Below, one piece after another: positions 1 through 6,758 of a stretch of 64,000 nt of DNA. The stretch spans positions 62,001-126,000 of the forward strand of contig NZ_PVUF01000004.1 in assembly GCF_003003215.1 (NCBI RefSeq), read 5' to 3'. The DNA is from Tritonibacter scottomollicae (lineage in GTDB: Bacteria > Pseudomonadota > Alphaproteobacteria > Rhodobacterales > Rhodobacteraceae). The position numbers were made by a program, and so were the translations under genes. The notes under the pieces are model-generated. The model was not told where the DNA came from, searched no databases, and worked only from the letters and a program-made list of their open reading frames with translations. Positions within the stretch are counted from its first letter, which is position 1; each line of letters opens with the position of its first letter.

Positions 1-476
1 GTCGGCGTGGCAGGCTGGAACCGGCCGTCGATGATCTCGCCCATCAGCTGCATCGCCAGCGCAGCATCACCGCGCGCCAGCGTCAGCGCGTTCATCACCA
101 CCCGGTCCTCGTAACGCTCCAGATAGCGCTGCCCATCGCGGGTCTTCAACGTGTAGGAGGTGTAGTATTTGAACGCCCCCAGAAAGCTCGGGAACCGGAA
201 TTTCTTGGCAAAGGCCGCATCCCAGATCTGGTGGAGGAAACTGCGCTCGTATTGATCAAGCACAGCCGCTTCATAGAAGCCTTCCTTGACCAGATAGGAC
301 AGCTTTTCCTCCAGCGAATGAAAGAAAACGGTGTTCTGGTTCACATGCTGCAGGAAATACTGCCGTGCCGCCATGCGGTCGGCGTCAAACTGGATCTTCC
401 CCTCATCATCATAGAGGTTCAGCATCGCGTTCAGGGCATGATAGTCGAGATCGGCGGTTACGCTTGCGTCAAGCAT
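1..476 (-). CDS. nrdE: Class Ib ribonucleotide reductase alpha subunit NrdE, N-terminal part (cut by window edge)
   Basis: Large catalytic subunit of the aerobic class Ib reductase, which makes deoxyribonucleotides in the cytoplasm with NrdF, NrdI and NrdH. About 158 N-terminal codons lie in the window and the gene runs off the left edge. The translation begins [18 protein letters not shown] and contains [16 protein letters not shown] and [15 protein letters not shown], typical of the NrdE N-terminal domain. The ATG at 476 lies inside the end of nrdI (18-nt overlap), so translation is probably coupled. nrdF is expected further left and is not visible. Catalytic cysteines and allosteric sites lie outside the window. 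Confidence 0.93.
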   Translation of the reverse strand, partial: MLDASVTADLDYHALNAMLNLYDDEGKIQFDADRMAARQYFLQHVNQNTVFFHSLEEKLSYLVKEGFYEAAVLDQYERSFLHQIWDAAFAKKFRFPSFLGAFKYYTSYTLKTRDGQRYLERYEDRVVMNALTLARGDAALAMQLMGEIIDGRFQPATP

Positions 477-880
477 GTCTGGCTCTCCTGTGCTGCCCAG
501 AACCGGGCAAGGCCCGCGCGTATGCGGGTAATGTCTGTTTCGGTTCCCGCCAGTTCAAAGCGGTAGAGAACGGGGACGCTGCACTTGCGTGCGATGACCT
601 CACCTGCAAGGGCAAAGGTCGCACCAAAGTTGCGGTTGCCTCCCGCGATCACGCCCCGCAGGAGGGCGCGATTGCGTGTGTTGTTCAAAAGCCGAATGAC
701 CGGCTTGGGCACTGCGCCGCGCCCTTCGCCGTCGGCGAAGGTCGGAGACACCAGTACAAAAGGCGCGTCCAGCTCAGGCGGCGGCCCTGCCTGCGGCAGC
801 CGCAGGGCTTCCAGCCCGAGGCGCTCCACCAATCGGGCCGTGTTGCCCGATCGTGAAGAGAAAAAGACGAGCCCGGCCAT
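458..880 (-). CDS. nrdI: NrdI flavodoxin-like protein
   Basis: Flavodoxin-like partner of class Ib reductase; in the family it supplies the oxidant for assembling the dimanganese-tyrosyl cofactor of NrdF. The 140-residue product starts [19 protein letters not shown], with the phosphate-binding loop SSRSGNT near residues 8-14, and has [13 protein letters not shown] near residues 80-95, characteristic of NrdI. It starts 15 nt after the nrdH stop and overlaps nrdE, in the order nrdH-nrdI-nrdE. Its length is normal for the family. Confidence 0.95.
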   Translation of the reverse strand: MAGLVFFSSRSGNTARLVERLGLEALRLPQAGPPPELDAPFVLVSPTFADGEGRGAVPKPVIRLLNNTRNRALLRGVIAGGNRNFGATFALAGEVIARKCSVPVLYRFELAGTETDITRIRAGLARFWAAQESQTCLTQA

Positions 881-895
881 CCGATCAGCGCCGGA

Positions 896-1117
896 TCAGG
901 CCAGACGGCCGATCAGGTCGGGGCGAAACCCGGCCCAGTGCTCTTGGCCAGCGACAACCACAGGGGCCTGACGATAACCAAGGCCCTGTACCATTTCCAT
1001 TGCGGCAGCATCTTCGGTCAGATCAATCACGTCGAAAGAAATCCCCTTCGCCTCGAGTGCGCGGGTGGTGGCGGTGCATTGCACACAGGCGGGTTTGGAA
1101 TAGACGGTGATGCTCAT
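896..1117 (-). CDS. nrdH: Glutaredoxin-like NrdH redoxin
   Basis: Small redoxin that reduces NrdE after each turnover. The 73-residue product begins MSITVYSKPACVQCTATTR; the CVQC redox motif is at residues 11-14, and GYRQAPVVV and WAGFRPDLI match the NrdH thioredoxin fold. I chose the ATG at 1117, where GAGGGA lies about 12 nt upstream. Longer in-frame openings upstream would read through the cobalamin riboswitch and add sequence with no family similarity. It is the first gene of the operon and lies about 118 nt after the riboswitch. Confidence 0.95.
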   Translation of the reverse strand: MSITVYSKPACVQCTATTRALEAKGISFDVIDLTEDAAAMEMVQGLGYRQAPVVVAGQEHWAGFRPDLIGRLA

Positions 1118-1159
1118 CTGCAAAGGGTCCCTCAGGTTTTGTCTGCTTGGACGAAAGGG

Positions 1160-1193
1160 GACACGGAACCCGGCGCCGAAACAGCACCGTGTC
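1160..1193 (-). promoter_or_regulatory. Hairpin between riboswitch and nrdH, possible expression platform
   Basis: The arms GACACGG and CCGTGTC pair perfectly around a GC-rich loop. The hairpin sits between the riboswitch aptamer and nrdH and lacks a U-tract, so it is not a classical intrinsic terminator. It could belong to the expression platform; this is inference from position and pairing only. Confidence 0.35.
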
Positions 1194-1234
1194 ACGCGTC
1201 CGGGCCCTCCGCCGCGGTCGTCGTTGTCTGCTTT

Positions 1235-1400
1235 GGCAGGTCTCCTGGCTTCACGGCTCAAATGCCCAATCCCGCCTTCCCAATGCGTCTTGCGCATCAG
1301 TGGCCCAGGGTGGACTTGCCGCTTACAGTTGCGGGGGCAGCGTCGGTTTTTCACCGATTTCCCTCATTGCTTGCGAGTCGCCTCACAAGAACCAAAGTAA
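1235..1400 (-). promoter_or_regulatory. Cobalamin (adenosylcobalamin) riboswitch upstream of nrdHIE
   Basis: Read on the minus strand, this leader carries the conserved blocks of the B12 riboswitch in order: GAGGGAAATCGGTG, then CTGCCCCCGCAACTGTAAG (the B12 box region), and finally AGCCAGGAGACCTGCC as the closing strand at 1250-1235. Such riboswitches usually lower expression when cobalamin is abundant. In front of a B12-independent reductase this suggests class Ib is used when a B12-dependent enzyme cannot work. Boundaries are by eye. Confidence 0.95.
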
Positions 1401-1443
1401 CATGATATTGATGCAGATCCAGCAAATGGTCAATATATGGTGT
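1398..1443 (-). promoter_or_regulatory. Pair of NrdR-box-like sites at the nrdH promoter
   Basis: On the minus strand ACACCATATATTGACC (1443-1428) matches the NrdR consensus ACACwATATATwGTGT at 13 of 16 positions. A weaker second site, CATCAATATCATGTTA (1413-1398), follows after 14 nt, about three helical turns centre to centre, as is usual for NrdR pairs. Both lie immediately upstream of the riboswitch, where the promoter should be. NrdR represses reductase genes when dATP is high. Confidence 0.7.
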
Positions 1444-1492
1444 ATGGTTTCTTCAGGGAAGTTTTCCACAGAGGCATGTGGATAGCTGCGCG

Positions 1493-1873
1493 CTAGTCTT
1501 CTTGGTGCCGGTTTTGATCGTGTTGCGGGCGGCCGTCGAGCGCAGGAAGCCAGCTTTCACGCCGCTGCACCCATAGTTCATACTCTGGCGCAAACATGTC
1601 CGGCTTATCCAAGGCGCCAAGATGCACTTCTATCTCATCGCCGCTTTTGGCAAAAACGGAGGATCCACATGTAGGGCAGAAGTACCGCTCCTGATAGTGG
1701 CGCAGATCACCGCTGACGGTCACGTTTTGCTGCAAAAATACTGCGGCGCAGTAAAAGACCGCACCGTGATGCTTGCGGCAGTCGAGACAGTGGCACATGC
1801 CAACGCGCAACGGCGGTCCGACAGCTGTGATCCGGACACTTCCACACAGGCAGCCCCCTGTCACCGTCGTCAT
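1493..1873 (-). CDS. GFA/CENP-V family zinc-binding protein
   Basis: Protein of the glutathione-dependent formaldehyde-activating (GFA) fold family, 126 residues. The zinc ligands are visible: GGCLCGSVR near residues 6-14, CHCLDCRK near 27-34, and FCPTCGSSVF around 71-80. Family members bind zinc and sometimes glutathione, but most are not proven enzymes, so the activity here is unknown. The start at 1873 is preceded by GGAGG at 8 nt. It is a single gene between the nrd promoter region and an unrelated kinase. A longer upstream start would consume the ribosome binding site. Confidence 0.85.
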   Translation of the reverse strand: MTTVTGGCLCGSVRITAVGPPLRVGMCHCLDCRKHHGAVFYCAAVFLQQNVTVSGDLRHYQERYFCPTCGSSVFAKSGDEIEVHLGALDKPDMFAPEYELWVQRRESWLPALDGRPQHDQNRHQED

Positions 1874-2078
1874 CTTGCGCCTCCACATCTCGCGTCCACA
1901 ATAGTTTAGCATGTCGCTTCGGTGTGATGAAAGGTTCTCATGGTGACAGGTTCGCTGGCGGCGGGCCGACGGGGCGGGCGGTGTTCCGTTCGGGAAAGTT
2001 CGGAGAACGCCATTTATTGTGCCGCCAGTACATCAGACCGACGCTGTATGCACCGTCGCACCCCGGCAGAGCCCGTAG

Positions 2079-2252
2079 GCAATCCCGTCCGGCGTTCTTG
2101 TCTCTTTGCCGACGACATCCCTCATCGCGAGGGTCTGGGCGCTGGCAGGGATGCAGGCGGATGTCGTCATGCCCAAGGCCGCGCAATTCAGCGCATTTGA
2201 ACCTCCGGAAGACCTCGATGTTCAATTTTGGTTTAGAGAAACTCGGTACTAG
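2079..2252 (+). pseudogene. Coding-like fragment without a start, function unknown
   Basis: From a stop at 2076-2078 to a stop at 2250-2252 a frame of 57 codons reads like real protein, including VVMPKAAQFSAFEPPEDLD and VQFWFRETRY. No start with a ribosome binding site was found, and no frame upstream (1924-2075) continues it. It may be the 3' remnant of a gene that once preceded the histidine kinase. I do not recognise the family, and it could be chance. Confidence 0.2.
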
Positions 2253-2321
2253 GATATGCTCGGTTAGATGTTGCCCCCGGCATACTGCGGTAGGTGCTCT
2301 CCTGCACAAAGGGACAAACGC

Positions 2322-3953
2322 GTGAAACGACTGCAAGTGAACGAACTCTATGCCATATTGGATGCTATAGGCATGGCGGTAATCGTTTTGGAAGTCGGTG
2401 ACGACCAGATCCCCCGATATATCGCGATCAACAAACGGTCGCGGGAAATCGCACAACTTCCCGAAAGCGGCTGGTTCGGGAAATCCGCTTTGGAGATATT
2501 TGGCGGCTCCACTGGTGCACGTGCCCTTGCAGTGCAGCAGAATGTGGTGCGGACGGCCAAGGCCACGACATATGAGATAAATTTGCCCGCCGTTCTGGGG
2601 ACGCAGTATATTCGTAACACGATGACCCCGGTTTTTGACGAAGTGGGGAAGCTTACTCATCTGGTGGGGTCCGTCGAAGACATCACCTCTGAACGTGAAC
2701 GCGATGTTGCTTTGGAACTCACGCGGATCGCCAAAGAGAAGGCGGAGCAAGCGAACAAGGCCAAGGAGAGATTTCTTGCCAATATGAGTCACGAAATCAG
2801 AACCCCAATGAATGGGATTCTGGGAATTTGTGAGTTGCTGCAAGAAACGGAGTTGGATCAGGAGCAGTCGCTCTTTGCGAACACAATTTTCAATTCTGCA
2901 AATGCGTTACTTAAGATCGTCAATGATGTTTTGGATTTTTCACAGATAAGATCTGAAAAAATCGAACTGCAACCCGAATTGTTCTCACTTCGTAAACTAG
3001 TTGAAGACGTCGCAGTGATCTTGTCCGCCAAGGCGGCATATAAGGGGTTGGACTTTCGGGTGACCTATCCCGAGGATGTGTCATCCATATTCTTCGGGGA
3101 TGTCACCAAAGTTCGGCAAGTGTTGCTGAACCTGATAGGAAACGCGATCAAGTTCACCGATGAGGGACATGTTTCGATCACGGTTTCCGAGACCCCGCAG
3201 GCGCTGACATGCCCGCTTTGCGTTGAGGTTTCGGACACGGGATGCGGAATTGAAGAGCGCAAACTTCATAGCATATTCTCTGCCTTTGAGCAGGCGGATG
3301 GCTCGCCAAAAACGCGCGCGGAAGGCACCGGGCTTGGGCTCGCGATTTCCAAAGCACTTGTCGAGCGCATGGGCGGCGATATCACGGTCAAATCGAAGTT
3401 TGGCGAAGGGTCTACCTTCACAGTTCGGCTTGATTTGACGCCTGGGTCTTTGAGCGACGACGGGGCTCTCGCTGAAGAGGCAGCGGCCTCATCCGCTCTG
3501 CTTGCAGCAAAGACAAACACTGATCCGGTTGCCCTGGCAGAAGAGGCGCGGGAAGAGCTGCGCGGAATGAGAATACTCGTGGCTGAGGATAATAAGACAA
3601 ATCAGCTGGTCGTGGAAAAAATGCTGAGGAACTCCGGTGCGGACCTCCATTTTTCGGAAAATGGCGCCTTGGCTTTCGAGGCCTATCTCGCTGGCCAATA
3701 CGATTTGATACTGATGGACCTTTCAATGCCTGTCATGGGCGGCTTGGAAACCGTTCAAAAAATCAGACAGCATGAAGACGCAACCGGGCAAACGAAGAGC
3801 AAGATTATCGCTCTGACGGCGAACGCTCAGAAAAGCGATGTCAAAGCCTGTAGCGAAATTGGAATGAATGGCTTCTTGTCGAAGCCGTTTAGAAAGCATG
3901 AGTTGCTCGCCTGCCTTCATGCCTTGGCGGAAGATGCTACTCTGATGTCGTGA
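2322..3953 (+). CDS. Hybrid sensor histidine kinase/response regulator with PAS domain
   Basis: Probably cytoplasmic signalling protein of about 543 residues with no membrane segment. Order: PAS-like sensor (roughly 5-125), a short coiled coil (KEKAEQANKAKERF), the dimerisation/phosphoacceptor motif NMSHEIRTPMNG with His near 157, the ATPase domain (NLIGNAIKF, DTGCGI, GTGLGLAI), then a C-terminal receiver starting RILVAEDNKTNQ with phosphoacceptor Asp in LILMDLSMP and Lys in FLSKPF. I prefer the GTG at 2322 because AAAGGGA lies just upstream; an in-frame ATG at 2268 has no good binding site. The signal and any downstream phosphotransfer partner are unknown. It stands alone with no neighbouring response regulator. 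Confidence 0.93.
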   Translation: MKRLQVNELYAILDAIGMAVIVLEVGDDQIPRYIAINKRSREIAQLPESGWFGKSALEIFGGSTGARALAVQQNVVRTAKATTYEINLPAVLGTQYIRNTMTPVFDEVGKLTHLVGSVEDITSERERDVALELTRIAKEKAEQANKAKERFLANMSHEIRTPMNGILGICELLQETELDQEQSLFANTIFNSANALLKIVNDVLDFSQIRSEKIELQPELFSLRKLVEDVAVILSAKAAYKGLDFRVTYPEDVSSIFFGDVTKVRQVLLNLIGNAIKFTDEGHVSITVSETPQALTCPLCVEVSDTGCGIEERKLHSIFSAFEQADGSPKTRAEGTGLGLAISKALVERMGGDITVKSKFGEGSTFTVRLDLTPGSLSDDGALAEEAAASSALLAAKTNTDPVALAEEAREELRGMRILVAEDNKTNQLVVEKMLRNSGADLHFSENGALAFEAYLAGQYDLILMDLSMPVMGGLETVQKIRQHEDATGQTKSKIIALTANAQKSDVKACSEIGMNGFLSKPFRKHELLACLHALAEDATLMS

Positions 3954-4745
3954 GTGTCAAAGAGGGTTGGAGCCAGCCCAGCAGAGGATCCCCACGTCCG
4001 CCGCGCCTCGCTCTTTTGTCATTCGCACCAAGAAGCTTGCGACAGACGCAAGCGACGCCGCATCCGCATCGATCGTCGTCTCCAAACGTTCGGGGTACCT
4101 CTTGCCCGTGATGTCGCGCGATTGCCGCAGGGACGGGACCGCGCGAGGATATAGACTGAGGTGTCTATACGGGCCTCAATGCGCTGTCCTGCGGGGCGCT
4201 AGGCTGATCGAAAACCAAATGCCAACGCGCTGTTCGGCGCTCCAAGCTCTGCCTCTGGGGCAGGGGCGGAGAAGATCTGCGGGTGGCTGAGGTGGAAGAA
4301 TGCCCCGTGACGAGGGGCGCGCCTGAAGGCTGATCGGGCTCGACATGTCAGGCGACGGTCTGTCAAATTTTAACGAATAGGCCAGCTCTCGAAACGGCGC
4401 GAACTGCTTTGATTGTGGCAAAAGTGACAGATTCTCACCCATCAAGCCCTGATTTTATGAAGATATTACCCTCACATCAGGAGACAATCCGAGGGGATCG
4501 GCGCTGAATTCACTACAATTTGTTTTGAATTGCAGTACGTTAGGTTCAATTTGTCCAAATTGTTAACCTTTTCGCCTGTAATCGCTGGCATTTCTGCGAT
4601 CCTTAACGCCATCTGACCTGAGGTGTTAAGGTATGTTAAGACTGACACAATCAATCCACGTTTTGGTCCAAGGCCAACAGGGGCCAGCCATATTCCAGCC
4701 GCACGCCTGAACGAGTGTGAAGAGGTGGGAAAATGGAGTGGAACA
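3954..4745. other. 792-nt intergenic region with two CAATT palindromes
   Basis: No convincing gene on either strand; the short open frames have poor composition and no ribosome binding site. It becomes AT-rich after about 4500. Two related palindromes lie there: CAATT-N7-AATTG at 4516-4532 and CAATTT-GTCC-AAATTG at 4547-4562, centres about 30 nt apart, upstream of the protease gene. They could be operator half-pairs on one helix face. The regulator is unknown. Confidence 0.4.
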
Positions 4746-5453
4746 ATGAGACTGATGCTTGCGATGCTCGCTGCATGCCTGTCTATCGGTGTGTCCGAAT
4801 CTGCTATGGCAATCGAACGTCGGGCCAGCAGCCTGCCGGGATGGGAAGCCGTGGGGCGGCTGAATATAGCCGGTAAATACATGTGCACCGGTACACTTAT
4901 TGCGTCAAACTTGGTGCTGACAGCGGCGCATTGCGTCTATGATGCACAGACCGGACGGCGGGTGAACCCGCGCGGCATCCGCTTTGAAGCCGGGCTTGAT
5001 GGCACTCGGGTCAAGGCCGCGCGTTCGGTCAGCAAGGCGGTCGTGCACCCCGGTTATCGGTTCCGGGCTGGTGGAAATGCGCAACTGGGCAGTGATATCG
5101 CGGTCTTGCGGCTGTCCAATCCGATCAGTCGCAACGACATTCGCCCGTTCTCCATGTCCGCCCGTGCGGACCGCGGGGCAAACGTCGATGTCCTATCCTA
5201 CAGCTACTCGAACGCCACACGGGCCAACAGAGAGCAGAACTGCCAAGTGCTGTCTCGTCGCACCCGGACCCTGGTGATGTCCTGCAAGGTCGATTTCGGC
5301 GCATCCGGCGCGCCGGTGCTGGAAATCCGACCGGGGCAGGCGCCCAAGATCGTGTCGGTCATTTCGTCCAAAGCAGCCATGGGGCACCGTCGGGTGTCGA
5401 TCGGCACCGCTCTTGACCGCACGCTGCGGACAATGATGCAAAACGCGATCTGA
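4746..5453 (+). CDS. Secreted trypsin-like serine protease
   Basis: Chymotrypsin-fold (S1 family) protease of 235 residues with an N-terminal signal peptide (residues 1-22, hydrophobic, ending SAMA), so probably periplasmic or secreted. The triad is visible: His in TAAHC (about residue 62), Asp in GSDIAVLRL (about 117) and Ser in FGASGAPVL (about 187). The usual GDSGG around the serine is GASGAP, as in several bacterial members. The ATG at 4746 follows GGAG at a proper distance; the open frame upstream to 4623 would hide the signal peptide. It is monocistronic. The substrate is unknown. Confidence 0.9.
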   Translation: MRLMLAMLAACLSIGVSESAMAIERRASSLPGWEAVGRLNIAGKYMCTGTLIASNLVLTAAHCVYDAQTGRRVNPRGIRFEAGLDGTRVKAARSVSKAVVHPGYRFRAGGNAQLGSDIAVLRLSNPISRNDIRPFSMSARADRGANVDVLSYSYSNATRANREQNCQVLSRRTRTLVMSCKVDFGASGAPVLEIRPGQAPKIVSVISSKAAMGHRRVSIGTALDRTLRTMMQNAI

Positions 5454-5585
5454 TCCTGCTCTCGGGTCCAACGCCACCACCGGATGCGATACGCCAGAAT
5501 GGCTGTCTGCTCCGTCCGGATCTAGAGCGCACAGGACCAGCAGCTTGACGTGTATCAGGTCACGTCGGTTACAAAGCTAAGAAGA

Positions 5586-6758
5586 TCAGGGCTCTCGAAA
5601 CGCTTCACGTGATTTGTAGAGCGGTTTGAGCAAGTAGCTGAGGATGGTCTTGGAGCCGGTCTGCAGCTCTGCAGTTGCCCGCATCCCCGGACGAATTTCG
5701 ATTTGCTGCTGACGCGCCGTGAGACTGGAGCGATCCACCTTTACGGTGACGCGATAGTAGGGGGGAGCACGGGGATCGCGTTCATCCTCGAACGTATCCG
5801 CCGAGACGATATCGACCTTGCCTCGCAGTGAACCATAGATGGTGTAGTCATAGGCCGTGAGCTTGATGGTCACATCCTGCCCGCGCTGCACATTGGCGAT
5901 GTCTTCGGGTTTGACCCGCGCTTCCACGAACAGCTCTTCGCCGAGCGGAATGATCTCCAGAATCTCGTCCCCGGGGCGCACCACGCCACCGATCGTGGTC
6001 ACGGCCAGACTGTTGACGATCCCCGCCATGGGCGATGTGATGACGGTCCGTTGCAGCTGATCCCGCGCCAGACGCTGTTCTTGTCGCAGGGAGGTCAGCT
6101 GACGCAGGGTGTCGGAGTATTCTTCCGCAAGCTCCAGCTCTGACTGCGTTCCAATCTCATCGAATTTCGCCTGCGCGTCGCTGACTTTCTTCTTGGCTTC
6201 ATTGACTTCAAGCAGGGCGACGATCTTCTGCTCATGCAGGGACCGTAGGTTCGAGAGTTCGTTCTTCAGCTGCAGAAGTATCTCTTCGGCGCTGTTGCGG
6301 CGGCTGTCGAAATCGCCCTGTCGCGCCTTGAGCAATGCACGTTCCGAGGCGAGGATGGAGGGGGAGCGCTCGGCCAATGTTTCGGGGACATCGAACGAAT
6401 AGGCGCGCTCGATCTCCGCCTCGAGCCGGTATTGCTTGATCTCCAGCGCGTCGATCTGGTCCTGCAGATCATCCGAGGCCGCGCGGAATTTGGTGTCCTG
6501 AAGCTTTGCCAGCACCTGGCCGGCCTCAACGGTGTCACCCTGACGGACGTGGAGTTCTGCAAGGATACCGCCTTCGAGGTTCTGCACGATCTGAGAGCGG
6601 GAGGAGGAGACGATCTGCCCGTCTGCGCGCACGATCTCGTCGACGGATGCAAACCCGGCCCAGGTCACGAACAGCACCAGCACCAGCGCCACCAGCTTGA
6701 TGATGCGGCTGGCCCCATGCGTGCCTTCCAGAATATCCATGTCTGCTGCGATACTCAT
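5586..6758 (-). CDS. HlyD-family membrane fusion protein of a type I secretion system
   Basis: Periplasmic adaptor (390 residues) linking the inner-membrane ABC exporter to the outer-membrane channel. It has a short cytoplasmic N-terminus, one membrane helix (about 19-38), a lipoyl-like segment (GQIVSSSRSQIVQNLEGG), a long alpha-hairpin rich in E, L, Q and R (about 95-260), the returning lipoyl half (VITSPMAGIVNSL) and a beta-barrel C-terminus with PGMRATAELQTG. Its start overlaps the exporter stop by 4 nt (ATGA), indicating translational coupling. It is the last gene of a four-gene minus-strand cluster with its likely substrate. Confidence 0.94.
   Translation of the reverse strand: MSIAADMDILEGTHGASRIIKLVALVLVLFVTWAGFASVDEIVRADGQIVSSSRSQIVQNLEGGILAELHVRQGDTVEAGQVLAKLQDTKFRAASDDLQDQIDALEIKQYRLEAEIERAYSFDVPETLAERSPSILASERALLKARQGDFDSRRNSAEEILLQLKNELSNLRSLHEQKIVALLEVNEAKKKVSDAQAKFDEIGTQSELELAEEYSDTLRQLTSLRQEQRLARDQLQRTVITSPMAGIVNSLAVTTIGGVVRPGDEILEIIPLGEELFVEARVKPEDIANVQRGQDVTIKLTAYDYTIYGSLRGKVDIVSADTFEDERDPRAPPYYRVTVKVDRSSLTARQQQIEIRPGMRATAELQTGSKTILSYLLKPLYKSREAFREP

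Noticed and set aside
896-1354. Extended NrdH start far upstream
   Set aside because: It would translate the cobalamin riboswitch; the 73-residue form matches the family.
1938-2843. 301-codon minus frame over the kinase N-terminus
   Set aside because: Shadow frame; its plus-strand counterpart has PAS and kinase motifs.
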